Source of the DNA: Serilophus lunatus
Taxonomy: Eukaryota; Chordata; Aves; Passeriformes; Eurylaimidae
Direction: 5' to 3'
DNA length: 64,000 nucleotides
NCBI GenBank assembly: GCA_013399895.1
Contig: VXBA01001784.1
Span: 62,001-126,000, forward strand
Positions 42,601 through 57,600 of the stretch are shown here, in pieces (position 1 is the first letter of the stretch; every line of letters starts with the position of its first letter). A program made the translations under genes and the position numbers. Below the pieces are notes generated by a model. It saw nothing but the letters and a program-made list of their open reading frames with translations. It did not search any database and was not told where the DNA came from.

Positions 42601-45600
42601 AGTGCACTATGTAATTATTAGAATCAAGATTCACAAAAGTTTAATTTTGACTGTAACCTTTAAAAAATTGATGGCTTCAACATTTCATTTTTTAAACCAG
42701 ACGGTGAAAACCAAGAGTATCAAATGTGTGGGTGTTCTGGTTTCAGCTGGGATAAAGTTAAATTTCTTCTTAGTCACTGGTATAGTGCTGTGTTTTGGAT
42801 TCAGTGTGAGGATAATGTTGATAAAACACGGATGTTTAGGTTGTTGCTAAGCAGTGCTTTCCCAAGTCAAGGCCTTTTCAGTGTCTCACGCTCTCTGAGT
42901 AAAGAGCTGCACCAGAAGACTGGAGGACAGCATGGCCAAGACAGCTGACCTGAATGGGCCAAAGGGATATTCTATACCATGAGACATTCTGCCCAGTGTG
43001 TGAACTGGGAGAGTTGGCCAGGAAGGTACAGTCACTGCTCAAATGGGCTGGGCATCAGTCAGGAGTTGGTGAGCAACTGTTCTGTGCTTTACTTGTTTTT
43101 CTTGTGTTTTACTCCTCTCTCTTTCATTACATCCCTTTTCATTATCATCATTTTCATTACATTTTACGTTATTTCAATTATTAAACTTTTCTTAGCCCAC
43201 ACGTTATACGCTTTTTTGATACTCCTCTCGGTCTCACCAGGGGTAGAGGCAGGGAGTAAGTGAGCACTCTGTGGTATTTAGCTGCCGGCTGGATTAGAGA
43301 TAGCAAAACCTTTTTTTTCTGGATTGTAGGGCACAGTCCATGTAACAAACTGAGAGTGCCATTGCAGTAAATGGAAAATGTCTTATTTTGATAATACGGC
43401 AACTGGATGCAATGAAACAGCTGCAAGAAATTTCTGTGCAGACCGAAGATAATAAAACATGTAGTTTCCAACTAAAACAGACTTTAACCCTTTCAAGCAT
43501 TCAGCTTTAATTTCTTCACATCAGAAAGCTATCTTAAGGGATTAATTAAAATGCAGCCTCATTCAACTAACAGACATCTTTCTCCATCCCAGTCTTAAAT
43601 ATCCCACTGAGGCTTAACTGTCCTGGCTTATAACCAGACTCTCAAACTCTGTCCAGCTTTTGGCATGCCCTGCAAGATCCCTCCTACCCCTCTCTCTCCT
43701 CCCACTTTTATATCCACTTGCCAAGCAAAGACTTCATATTACTCCCCATTCGACCTCCCACTATCCCCAAAGACATTTGCTTTTGCCAAGCTGCCTCTCT
43801 CCCTGATCCTTACCATCACTGCTGGTCAGTGGGGTGAATGCACAGCAGTAGGGGCTGAAGGGTATAAACTACGGATTACAAAGACTTTTTAATTTCAGTG
43901 CCTATCCCTTCAGATACCATGCTTTCACTGATTTTGCAATGATCAGTTAAACCACTTAGCAAATGGGAAAGAAATAAAGCATAGAGAGTAGCAGGGAGAG
44001 AATATGCATCACAATCATGGCCTTTCTCACCTGTTTTTGTATTTCCTCCTTTGTAGGCTATTCGTTGAATAGCTTCAAGAAGTGTCTCTTTTGTTTTGTA
44101 TGCATTCAATTTAAATTCTGTCCTGGGATCATCACTGAACTGAATTATTGCCACCTGTGCATACAGAAGATGTTCATTACAAAAGCACCACCCAGTGCAC
44201 AAGCAAAAAAAGTGAATCTGAGCATTTAAAACAAGAATTTATCTTGTAACTTTGCTTCATCTTTTAATTGAAGCCAGATATTTTTTCTCATTAAGACAGC
44301 TTTCACTAAATAAAGTTTAATTTTACTCATTGCAGCCTTGGCAACCATCTAAAACTTTCTGGTTTCATTTTGCAGCAAACAGGATGAGAAAAGTAATACT
44401 TGCTTTGGCAGAGGACTCTCAATCTAGCCCCAAAGCAAAATCCTGGTTACAGCTGCTCACACGTGCACAGTTATTCGTACACAGAACTGCAGGGACGTTA
44501 TTCAGTCACCACAAATTAATAGCTGCACGTAAGTAACTTAAGCTAGGGACAAAGACTGAAGAAAGTAATAGAAAGATTCAAGAATATATTCTGAAATATT
44601 GCCTCTCTCAAATATGTTGTCTCAAATAAGTTCAGTATTCCAATACTATACACTAAACCTCTACAACTCACAAAGCATCTGTTGAATGTCATGTTCTGTA
44701 AGTGATGCCCCTGATTTAAAATGAGCTATTATGCTTAAGCTTGTGCCAAACTAACTTTCTGAAGCACCGTGAACTATACATAGACGTATAGCTAGAAACT
44801 GTAAAAACTAAGTATTCTTCAGGGTTTAGAAAAGCTAAAATTAATTTCCAATATAATATCAAATCACATATAATGCAGATAACACTTAGAACAGTAATTT
44901 GTCAGTAATATGTTCTGGAGCAGATTCAAATACCTCTCTAAACAAATACATAAATAGAACAATTATTGTAAATATTAATTTTTATTTCAAGCCCTGTAGA
45001 TTCTACAGAGCCTGTTATTTTAAATAAAGGTATCATTATTTTTCCTTATCAATGCAATTTTTAGCTTATTTAGAAATAAACACTACAGTGAGTGGTAATA
45101 TCAAAAACATTAACACAATTTAAATGTCATTAGAATGATTTAGAGGAGACTGAAATTATACCCTTCACACCACCAAAATTCATATCATGAATTTTACCAT
45201 ATGATATGAAAAAAGATATTGTTTTTATGCAATATATGTTTCCACAAGAGCTGTGAAATAATGTCAGTCACTTTTTGATTCGTTTCACTTCTGGTGCTAC
45301 TCTAAAATACCCTGCCAAGTCCATGCACCCTCCATTGCTCTACATGTTGATTACCTGTGTTCCTTCAGGGCCAATCTTATCCAAAGCTCCAACAGTGCTA
45401 TAGAGAAAGCTAATTATTTTATTGAAATTGTCATCCCCAATACTCCATGACCCATCGACCAGAAATGCTAGGTCAGCTTTGGCTGCTTTGCACACTGAGA
45501 AGGAAAAACAATTATATTTTGGAATTAGAGCAATGCCTCAAGTCTTCATGAAATCTCATAAATCACTTCAGAAAATGCAAGTGTCATGAACAGCCGTTGT

Positions 45601-48600
45601 TTAATGTTAGTTAATAATACTTTAGCAAACAGACCTGCCAACATTGCCTTCAGGGCAGGTGTAGACCAAGCTGAGCTCTGCAAGGGGAATTGTCTGCACT
45701 GACAAATCCTATCACACTTCAAGGCCATAGTGGTTCTTTGAAGTCTTGTGAGCCATTTTTATCTTTATTTAGGTTTTTAAGTCACACATGAACTTATACA
45801 ATGCCAGACTCCTAGCATGACACAATAAGCAAGATTAGAGAATCTTGACTGTGGAAGTTTACAAAGAGAAACTAGTCCATTCAAAATGGTAGCCCAAGTT
45901 CTGTAGTATCTAATGCACTTCAACTGCACTATGTAGGAGCAACACAGGTTTCACCCACATCATCTCATTCTAGCATGTTCTTATGCAAACTGGCTGCAAG
46001 ACCTGTACACTTGGCTCACACAGGTTGCTCACTCCTTCATGGGAACTGGAAACCTTCAACACTCCATAGAATCCAAAACACTGCTAGGGGTCAGAAGAAA
46101 ATTGTCTCAAAGTTATGTTTTTCAACATAGTTTTGAAGAAAAATGTTCATATAAATCCAGAGAATGGGATAGGAACACACATACCCGTATTTGTCATGCT
46201 CTGTTGTTTACTCCTTGGATAACAAAAAAAATTCATCTGCTGCTATGCAGTTCTAAACACACATATCTAAAACACAAGATATCTTTATTCCCTGTGCTTA
46301 TGGGTCAAATTCTCAATTACTACATGTTAGTTTGGTTCCCCAACTTCAAGCTGAAGTATCTGATCCTCAGTCTCCAACATTAATGTTCCACTCATGGAAA
46401 TATTATGAGACTCTGTACAAAACACTACATGTTAGAGTAAAAATGAAGTCTGCAGTTAAAGAGACTGAACATGGCTAACACTCCTTGCATTACCTAAAGT
46501 CATCATGCTGCTTTAGAAGTTTAACTATCCTAGAATGTCTTCTTCAGTTGCAAATTATGTACGGTTTAGGAGCTTTGGAAAGTCTCACATATATTAACCC
46601 TCCTTTCAGCAAATCTCAACAATACAATAATTATGTCAGATTTTTGGCTCATTAAATTTAATCCAGCTGCTTTAAAGTATTGCTGTAGCAAATGCATTTT
46701 GAGATCTGCTCCCCACAGGTCTAAAATACTGTCAGAAGCAGAAAAACATTGCATCAACACCTTAAAATTACTACAAACTCACACATGCGCCACTTACCCT
46801 CTTTTGCAGGAGGGATTGTAGGTGGTGGAGGTGGTGTTGAAGGTGTTGTTGGTGGTTGAGTTGGCAATGGTACTGGAGAATAAAAGGAAGGAATATTCAA
46901 ACATGTTTAAAAGCCCAATATATTCGATTATAGCATTTTCTACTCATCTCCATATTTAAAATTATCTCTAATCTACTAGTTATGTAATTGGAGAATTACA
47001 TAACTAACTAACATAACTAGGTGAATGTGTGCAAATAACTTCCTCTTCTTCCGACCACCTGAAAAAGGGTACTACTATTACAAAACAATTAATGGCTGAA
47101 TTTCAGTGTGACTCATACAATGCTACAACTGAACTACTGGAACTGCCTCTTTTTGAATTTTCCCAGTGCAACAGACCATGTGGCAGCCCTATTCTTGACC
47201 TAGAATTCATAATCCATTTTGATAAAGGTCAGTGTACTTTTCCTTTTGGACCACGGCAAGTCCTCAGTAACAGAAGGTAGGTCTCTACACATCGTGGAAG
47301 GAAGAAGATACTAGTCCTGCAATCCTAAATAAAGGACAGAATGAAAAAGCAAGCCAGTGCCTGCACTCCAAGCAGATCACAGTCTGCCCTGATCAAGATT
47401 TTTCTGAATTTGGTGAAACACCTTGTTATGTTTCCAGCTAGAAGCACAGCTCCTACCACAACTCTACAGGATTGTGGCTTTGTTGCCTGTAACAACTTCT
47501 ACTAAGGTTACTATATTGAGCTTCTGCAAACATCCCTCACTCTTCCCTCGAAAATTAACTTTGGATGACAACCTTTCAGAATACCTGATCACTGATTGAC
47601 AGTTTTGCTGACTGCGAGAGTTTTTCTTAGTGCCTTTCAATACAGCCTGGCTGAATTCTCAGAGATTAAATGCACATGCATTGACTTCCACAATTCTATG
47701 TGAGGAAAAGCTTCCACTTTTGTTCAAGGGAATTTTTCCTTTTTGTATTCAATACAGTTAGCATAAGAAGCCACAGGTAACAGAATATCAGTCCTCCGGG
47801 TAAGGCTAAACTTGTTAATTGCTATAACACAAGTTACATTTATAGATAAGGGATAAAGTTAGATATGACCACCAGAGAAAAGGCACCTATACCTGGGAAA
47901 GATTGGTGCAAACAGGATTCATTACAAGCCTCATGTCCACATTCAAGTGGACTCCTTCAGCAACTGATGGAGGTTTTCCCATTGGCTTCAATAAGAAAAA
48001 GGACTAAGACTCTGAAACACCTACAAGGAACTAATGCCCAGAACATCCATGACTGCAGCAACCCAGAACCAAACCCATTTAGAAAGGCTCACAACTGCTG
48101 TAGAGTGACTTGAAAGGCTGCTCTCAGCACCAGAGAGGTACAGGTCACCCTGAAGACTGTTTCCCTCTGAGGTGATGCAATAATTTGTCTGAATCACAAA
48201 TCGTCTTTCTCAAATGGACGTGAAGGTCAAGGTTTGTTCTTCCTCATGTCTCCTGACAACCTTAACCACAGAGCTCACTAAATGCATTCCCTAAAAAACC
48301 CCTAGAAAATCTTGTCTTGTTCTTCATTGTTCTGAGAATAAGCCCTGGGCAACTGAGAGGTGGAGTCATGCACCTACAAGTTTTTCCTATGTGAAACTGT
48401 AAGTGTGGGAGGAAAAGCAGTGTAAACATTATCTATCCTGAAAGGTAATATTATTGTGGTGTGTAGAAATATAGTATGAGAAGAAAGATACCACTGAGAT
48501 TAGAAATGGACTCAAAGAAACAATGTTGAAATACTCATTCTGTTAGCCCCGTACTGATTTGATTTGTTTTCCAGTATTTTGAACTCATAAGAGCAGGATA

Positions 48601-51600
48601 TTGCCTTCATAAACAGCTGTCAGGTTTGTTGTGTTTTTTTGTCTGTCTGTCATGTATTACTGACAATAATAATAAAAAAGTCTGGTTGGTTGGTTGTTTT
48701 GTTTTAAAATACTTAAGTAGATTTGATATCAAGGTCCCATTTAACTGTAATTTATGCAAACAGTGGCCAAATTTTACTGTTTGCTTCATTTTTCTGTAAT
48801 TTTTTTCTCCAAAGTCATAGACATTCAGAGTATTCCCTAGTGGGACTTTTTTTTAGAAAGAAAGTTAAATCCTCCCTGTTTCATTCTCATTAGGAAGTAC
48901 AATACAGTTGGTGAATGTGACTTCACAAGTAATTCACAGCAGTGGTCTAAGAATCCCCCACCTCTGTGTAGGAGTCACAATGTAGTCAAAAATTAAAAGC
49001 TCAGCAAAAGGAAACCATGTAGCAATAGCACATCTGTGGGCAAAGGGCAGAGCATGAGAAGAAATAAAGCATTATCATTGCTGGCTGATCTCCTCTCTAT
49101 TTTACTCACATGTTGTCTCCATGATGCTTACAGCAGGGCCCTCAATCTCTTGAAGCTGTGTATGAACACTGATTTTATACTTGGTTCCAGGCATCAGCTC
49201 AAAAAAACAGTGCCTAGGTGTCCCTCCACCAAGATTTACTTCTTGCGTTTTTCCATCTAGAAATACAAAACAAACCATTAAAAGAATCTTTTTTACTATT
49301 TTATTGACTAATATAATTTAAATTCTAAATAAGAAGGGAGACATGACAGCAGATGAAGATCAAGTGTTTGATATAAATTAATAAACTACATGTTGCTTTA
49401 TTTTTAGAAATTCACCTCTGTGCAGAGGTCTCTGTAAAATCAATATTAAATAGGAGCTGAGGAATGTGTCAAACATTTTTCTTCAGAAAAAAAAAGATTA
49501 ATTCCACCCTATGCACTGAAGTTAATAAAAATCACTAACACTGTCATCAATGGGCTTTGGATCTGGTCCTAAATAATCAGTCTAATGAGAAATTGCTGCA
49601 TCATGTAATTCTATGGCATCCTTTGTCTATGCCTTCAGTTCCCAGAGTCTGTAATGCGCTTAGTAATTGCAAGAGAGGCTGAACAAGTTATTGTATTCCA
49701 ACTTACATCTAGTAACCACTTTAAAAGATGGTTAAGGAATACTATTTACAGGGTTCCAAAGTTAATTCTGCCAAATTCTGAATTGGAAAACATGTGGAAA
49801 AAGCCTGGGTACTAGAAATAGCATAAGGTATGTTCTAACAATAAGAAGAAAAACTTCAGCACAATTCAAAATCTGTAGCAGAAAGAAGTGAAACACAAGT
49901 AACTGATCTCGTATCTTATAGTGAATATATAAAAAACGTCAAATAGTCATTCACTGCCAAGTCAAAAACACCTGATGTTTATCAGGTATTACACTAGTAT
50001 CAAATAGATGGTCACTCTCTGAAGGAAAAACACAACCAATTTGACAATCAAATCCCTTAATGATAGATGCTAATAAGGAGCATTTGTTCACATTCTGCTC
50101 ACAGACAGGTGCTTTCAGCTCAGTTAAAACAATTCTGACAGTTCTATATGAAGAAAGCAGAATTGCTGGCTAGCTCTCATATAAGAGAGAAATCTGTGCT
50201 GTCTTGTGCCAGCCAAGATCTCTGCTATGTGAACAGCTTGTCTGTATTCCAGGCCTTCAAATAAACCTTATCACCATCCACTTGGCATTCCACAGAGAGG
50301 TCATTACTTTTTTGCCATGAAATCAGTACTATTTTTCATTATACCCTTAATATATGCCAATATATGTTACTAACTGCACTCCTCTCAAGTTATCCAAGGT
50401 TTTAATTTGTCACCATTCAAAATATCACTGATATTCACTTGGGATAAGAGTTAGTCTGCACTAATAGTGACATCCCATAATGTCTTCTGGGTATACCTGA
50501 GACTAAGTGAGATGGAAGAGGCTGTAATTCACACTCTGTGTAGTCAGTGCTAATAGCATAAAGACACCTTGTTTGGCTACTAAAAATATGTCAAGTTTGT
50601 CCAGATGAGTAAAATCGCTACAATCTATAATGAACAATTAACAGAATGAGAACAGACAAAACTGGACATTGTTGTGCCTTTGTGAGCATGGTCTGAATTC
50701 AATCAGCACTTTTCTTACCCTTCCACCTTCCTCTCCTGTCCATCCTAATCCTACAGAGCTATTGCTGATGATTTATTTACAAACTTAGATGTAATCAGTT
50801 CATCTTTTATGCATCTTCTGTTCTTCATACTAGTGAAAAACTCAGGTAATCACCCATCTTCTGCTGATAGATGAAAATCTCTTCCATAAAAAGCACAACT
50901 TAACAACATCTCTTTGACATAAAAGGACAGGAATGCTACTTCTACTCGTGAAACTTTCAGTGTGTACACAATTCTCTTCTGTCCATCATTTCCAGTATTT
51001 CAGGTGTCAGTCTACAGGTACAATTTTATAAAATTTCTTTGGTATGCAATTCAATTCTCTGGATTGGTCTGCAGCTGCATATGGAATTATTTAATAACTT
51101 ACCCACAAGCGACTCTATCACTACCCTGTATGCAGTAGCATGTCTGTGAAGCTGCCACTGGGCACACAGACTAGTCATGCGGACTTGATAGGAATCCAAA
51201 TTTGTCACACCCAGGTACACTGAAAATTACATATAAAAATTAGATTAATACCTCTAATAGACTTACAAGAAAAAATGACAAAATAGCTGCAGTGCCACAA
51301 ACACATAATCCAATTAATATTTAACAGAACTTCCATGGCTGCCTTAAAAAAGTAAAGAAAATCCAAAACAGAATTTAAAAAAAAGTGAACCTCTAAACCT
51401 AAAGATGGGATCTTTAGTCAATTTAGTTAAAACTAAATAATGATCACTACTAAAAATTCAGTTACTACAAGTAAGTATAAAAGTATAATAATAGCAGTAT
51501 TTCTGTCAAAATCTAATTTCAAATGGAAATTTAGCTACATAAAGATCAAATAATATTACATATATGGAGCTAGAAAAAATAGGCTAGGTAGACTTTTCAT

Positions 51601-54600
51601 TAAGGAAATTTATACCTACTACTAGGCAAATATATTTTTGACTGATAAATAATACCTACTCTATGACCCCTGTCTAGCAGATCACTTTAAAGCTTGATGT
51701 AGTCTCATAAAAAGGGGGACTTTCATTTCAGGAAAACAATTTACACACAACTGAGAAAGTCTTCCATGTGAAAATTTCTGCAGGGAGCTGCACAAAGCCA
51801 TAGTTATAACGAAAAACAGCCTGTAGAGATATGAGCAGCATGAAATCATTCTTACAGGTTTTGGCTACGCCTGTTAGGGCATCACTGAAGCCTGTTGAGT
51901 ATGAAGCAAATACTTTAACACTGTATTCCGTTCCACTGAAGAGATTTAGAATGAGAATGGTATTAATATCATCCCCTACAAAAGTCTCCAATGCAGGACC
52001 AGGAACTGCAAAAAAATGAAATAAATTAGAAAATCATTTGCTCATCCACTGAATTAGATACATCCAAAAGTTGAGCTCCTAAAATTACTGCTATTTTTTG
52101 CCCTTTTTTTTTTTTTTAATCATACACAAAAACGCAGACATTCTCCTTAATCCTTGCAAGGATAGAAGACACAACACACTTGGGAAATTCAGCAGTGGGA
52201 TTCATTAAGGCAGAGCTAGACACCGGCATGTGTTAAGACCCTTTTGTTCTGCTTCAGTGACTTACTACTGCTCTAAATAGGCAGCCAAAGATCTCCTCAG
52301 TTTGATGATGTGCCAGGACCAACAGGGGGTACAGCAGATGCCAGCCAGCAACACAGTCCCTTGGCACTTCTTACACAACAGCATCATTTAATACTGTGCA
52401 AAAATTATAATCAAAATAGAAAAGAATAAAACTTTCCCAAATCAGAACAGCAAACAGCTCCTTTGTCATCTCCCATAGTTGTTCTGGATACACTTCAGAA
52501 GCCAGGCAGCAGTATTGTCTTTGGACAGTATTTTAGCTCCTTAATGGTCACACATTTGCGTTTTGCTCTCAATAGAGGACCCTGTTTTTCTAAATGAATC
52601 TGAAGGAGTTTGGCTGCCTTGTCTAGCTGCAATGTGCAGGTGGCCAAAGGGTGCAGCATGCACAAAATGGTCAACGAATAAAACGTTAAGGGTTTGGGAA
52701 CAAAATTTTTATTTCGAGGGGAAGGAAGTTGAAGAATAGGAGAACACAGGAGAGAGCAATAGGAAGAGAACAAAGATAGTCTCTGAAACAGAGTCATGGT
52801 AAAATGGTGCAAAAGGACAGACTGTAAGAGTTGGGACTAAGGGAGAATCTTGCTGCTGCCTACACATATCCCGTGGGAGATGGTAGAGAAGACAGAGACA
52901 GACATTTGAGGCAAACAGGAAAATGTAGGAGAAAACAGATCAAATTTGCAACATGGAAAATTTTTATTAGATATTAGGAAAGACATTTCCACAGTGACAG
53001 TCGTCAAAAACTGGAAGAGATGCTTGGAGCGGTTTTAAAACCTCCATCCTTGGAGATATCATAAACTTGGCTGGACAAGGTCCAGCAAAACCTGTTCCAA
53101 GCTGGCCTTATTTTGTTCAGGTCATTGGGCCAGATGATCTCCAAAGGTCCCCTCCAACCTGCATCATTCTGTGACTATGAAACTTTCATATTGGAAACCT
53201 CAGACACCATGATAATAGCACACTCAACTGATAGATTGGATAGTACAAAATTCAGTAAAAGGTGATGTCATGACATTGTACAGTCAGAAATGACCGCCAA
53301 AAAAAAATCAGTTTAAGAACTCACTGTTGATAGGTTTGTAGACAACTCTGTAACCCATTGTTGGTGATGGTGGGGCATCCCAACTGATACGTAATCTGTT
53401 GTACCATTCATCTGAGACACGTAAATTTTGAGGAGCAGACAAGGGCACTAAAAGGAAACCAAACTGGGCTTTTACAAGTTTATCTCATACAAGCACATAT
53501 GAAAAAATCAAGACATGCAAACAAAAATAGTGTGAGATCCAGTACTCTCAGATTTACAGGTAAAATTACGAGGATGAAATGTTAATCAAATTTATCTTTT
53601 GAATTACATTAATGAATTAATTATGAACGTTGATCAACAAACAATGATTGTTGAAATTAATCCCAAACTTTGTCGGTACATTTTTCTTAAAAAATTTTTC
53701 TTTTTTTTTTTTTTTTCTAAAAATGTAAGATAATTTAGAGATAATTATATATCATGTAGTTTCTTCCAATCCAAGTGCACTAAAGTTTTTAATGTATAAA
53801 TCATTCTCTTTTGAACACTTAATCCTGTCAAATGGAATCAAAGGAATGATTTACAAGTTATTTAAGTCGCTCATTCCAGTTTAGACAGAAATTATGTAAA
53901 TTAAGATAATAATTCAATAAAATTATACTATCATGACCAGCTGTGCACAATGAAATTATTTCTACAATATCCAGCAGACAGGAAATTTAGGCTACATCTG
54001 AGTAATCTTTGGTACTTGGTCAGAACACTAGAAATAATGCAATCAGCTTTTTAAAAAGTTTAGCAGCATTTCTAATGACCTTTAGGAATTAATGATCTCA
54101 CAAAAAAGAAAATCTAACAGTATAATAGGTTGTTTGAGACCATCTCAGCAGGCGTTGTTTATTTTCTGCATTAGTTTGCTTGTCCTTGGTGGGCTAGTTT
54201 TCAAGGACTTACCAGCTTTATTACTCATAAGGTTTCTACAAACTCACAGTATTTCAATTTAAAATATATCTTGTCAGTTAGACGAAACCCATTGTTTATA
54301 AATCAATCAACTGAGATTAATGCAAAGCTCAAGTCATATAAGTCAGGCAAAATAAGTTCACATTTATACTAAAATACATTACTACAGCCAAGGAAAAAAG
54401 GCCACAAGAGAAAGTCTTTCATCACAGATATCCTGGCCAAAGACAAGCACAAAGTTTGTACTTACGAGTTTTTCCAGGAGCTGAGACACTGACTCCTTCC
54501 CCATCTGAATAAATAGGGGTTATGGTAACTTTGTATTCCGTATTAGGCAGCAGAGGATGAAGCAGAAGGGTGTTTTGTCTCCCAGGCACCATCACCTCAA

Positions 54601-57600
54601 GGGTAAGAGTAAGAAGAAACAGTCAAACGTGATGACTAGTGCCAAAACCCTGACACCTATTCTACTAGCATTGCTGTATAGCTTACATTTTCAAATATTC
54701 TTGATGCTCTACAGTAAAATAATTACATTATCCATGCCTTTAACAGATCTACTGTTATACCCAAACAAAATAAAAAGGACAATGTGCCTATAAGATTACA
54801 CCATTTTATATTAAATCTACAAGCCACTACAGCTCCATAAACCATTGGTACTATATGGATTGTTAATACTTCAAAAATTTTTCTGTACAGACAAAATATA
54901 TCCTATTATTGTATTTAATCTAGACATTTCTACATTTTTCCAAAGCTATGCTCACTAGTAAAGGTTGACTGTTGTCTTCTTTGGAGACAGAAAATCCTCA
55001 CTTCATGAAATTGAAATGAGCAAGCAGGAATAAAACATGTTTGTCTTATCTGCACTTAGTCTGGGAACAAACAAATGAAGGTAGCTATTTAGGGAAGGAA
55101 GTAGGAATACATCCCACAAATACCCAAACTGCTGTGAAACGTGGAAGATCTGCAACAGAAATCCAGGCAACCTGGTAGCAGTAGCATAGTTGTAGAAATT
55201 CTTACAGGCAGTTCTTGGTGTTCTAGTGTAAACGCTTCAACCCGCTGAATTAAGCACACTCAGAGGTTTTACCCATAAGCAGCTACTTCTAAAACTCTTC
55301 AATTGATTATTGTATTTAGTCACAGCCTCAAAAACTAGTATCACACTAGTGGTGCTAGAGGTGGCAAGCAAAGCCTTGTAATCACTTAACATGTCAACAA
55401 AATTTTAATTTTGAAGAGCCTCCAAAGCCTGAATGTGAGGCACCTGTGTGGGAGCACATGGAGTGGGCATAGCAGAAAAGAGAAACTAGTCCAATGTTTC
55501 CAGCACAGTCCAATGTTTCCAGCACCTGTGTGCAGCATCATCTGAAATGATGCTGTTGGAAGCAACAGTGAATTAACAGTCAAGTGTGAATCTATTTCCT
55601 GAGCCAGCAACAGCACATACTTGGCAAGAAGTTGAGAGAATCATAAATCCTTTAGACTTGAGGGGAAAAAGCAGAAACTAAGTCTATTAAAGTATTTTCT
55701 TGTTTCAAAGAAGACTGATGTATGTGATGATGGCAAAGTTTTGAAGCATATATTCAGATAAGAAAGGTCTCACCAGTTTTAACATTCCAGGATAGGTTCA
55801 AACTACTTCTAAATTTGGCAAGTGATACAAAGAAGGAAATTGATCTAGTACCTCCTGGTGCTGAGACTTGTTGAAGAAGTGCTTCATTCTTTGATCAAAA
55901 CTGGATTTCAACCATCATAATACAAGTGCATGAAAGATTCCCATGTCCCTCTTCTACACATACACTCAAAACATACAAACTAGGTTTCAGAAAAAAAAAC
56001 CACCAAAACCAACCAACTTTTTGGGGTTCTTAGGCTACAGTATGAGAGCATTGAGAACTCTCTCGTTTCCACATGAGTGTATCAGAGGTCTTCTACAGAC
56101 CAGTGTAGTTTTCAGCAGTGAGAAACATTTTTGGCTTCAAGGAAGAGAAAAAATGTGATCTTTCCTGTATGTACAGCACAACCAAGAACATACATGCAGT
56201 TTAGGCTTGACTCTTCTGTATTCTATTACATTTTCTAGTCCCTGATTTTCAGCCAGTTGCATCAAGAATTATAAAGCTTATTAATATTTTTATGGAAAAG
56301 GAGGAGTAACAGAAACTTTTATTACTGAAATCAGAGCCAGAAAACATAAGCATTCACCACAGAACTGTCATGCTATTGCACATTTAAGCCCAAATTCCAC
56401 AAAATCTTTGGGTTTCCCTTAAAAAATGTACTTAAGCATATAAATAGTCCCCTAAAAAATTGAACATCTGTGGTTTTTTATTGACATCTGTGTTGCACCT
56501 CTCAGGTGCTTGCAGACACATGATAAAATACATTCCTTCCATTTAAAGTGGGCTTAATTTTATGTATAATTTTACATAATTCCTTATTCACTAAAGTATT
56601 TAGTCGTGTGATTAACTCCAAAGATGAGATGTGGTTAATCTGTTTGCTGAATTGTGACCAAAGATAATAGGACCCAAAATTAAATATTTTGTGGAATTTG
56701 AGCCAAGTACCTACCCAATCGTATAGTTTTATAATTTTCTTTAAAAAGCTTTTGAGTCAGATCTAATATATAGCCACAATCTGAATACCTCTCCTACAGT
56801 TTTAATTTTATTTTAAAACAACAGTCATCGAATAAAAAACCAGAATGATATTTATACCATCCAACTGAACTTGAGAGCTGAAATAGTAAATCCGAGATCT
56901 GAATTTCAGAAATTTTGGGCTATTTTCAGAAGAGCAGCACAATTTGTGCCATCATGCTGTGCAAGTTTTCCACTGCATTATATATAGTATTAATATATAG
57001 TCAAGGTAAATTCATAAAGCACATTTCCTAGACCAAATGGACACCACTACATTGAAAATTCATTTTCAGATTACAGTTAAAAGATGGATAGAAAGTTTCC
57101 AGCAGAGTCCCATAAAAAATGAATGAAACCAAAATGGAAAAAGACAGACTATTTTTTCCTAGAAAAAATATATTTAACTAACCCCTTTTAATATTTTTAT
57201 TGATATATTCTGATATAGGGCTAGAAATGTCAGCTGCTAGAATAATCTGTATTTTTTATATCATTGTTCTATGAACAGCAAGCACTTCAATACTAGGATT
57301 CCCCTAATTTAAAAACAATTTTTTTAAAAAGGCACTTTGCCTCACAGAATTCTGAAAGTATCTCAAAAATTGCCAGATCTCAAAATAATGTACCTAAAGA
57401 TTCTTTTTTGTTTGTTTGTTTGCAATGTGCTCAAAAGAATACATGCAGTACTCTTCATTCTTTCAAATATTTTGCAAAGTCTTGATGATCAGAAACTTTT
57501 TCTGTGTAGAACAACTTTAACTTTGATCATCACATGGTATTAAAAACCAGCAAATATTCTTTGACATTTAGATTAAACAGTGCTGCCCTTATTTTGATAT

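Noticed and set aside
47029..48113. Plus-strand open frames of about 80 codons in intron 9
   Set aside because: The composition is not protein-like in any family I know, and the length is expected by chance in this amount of sequence.
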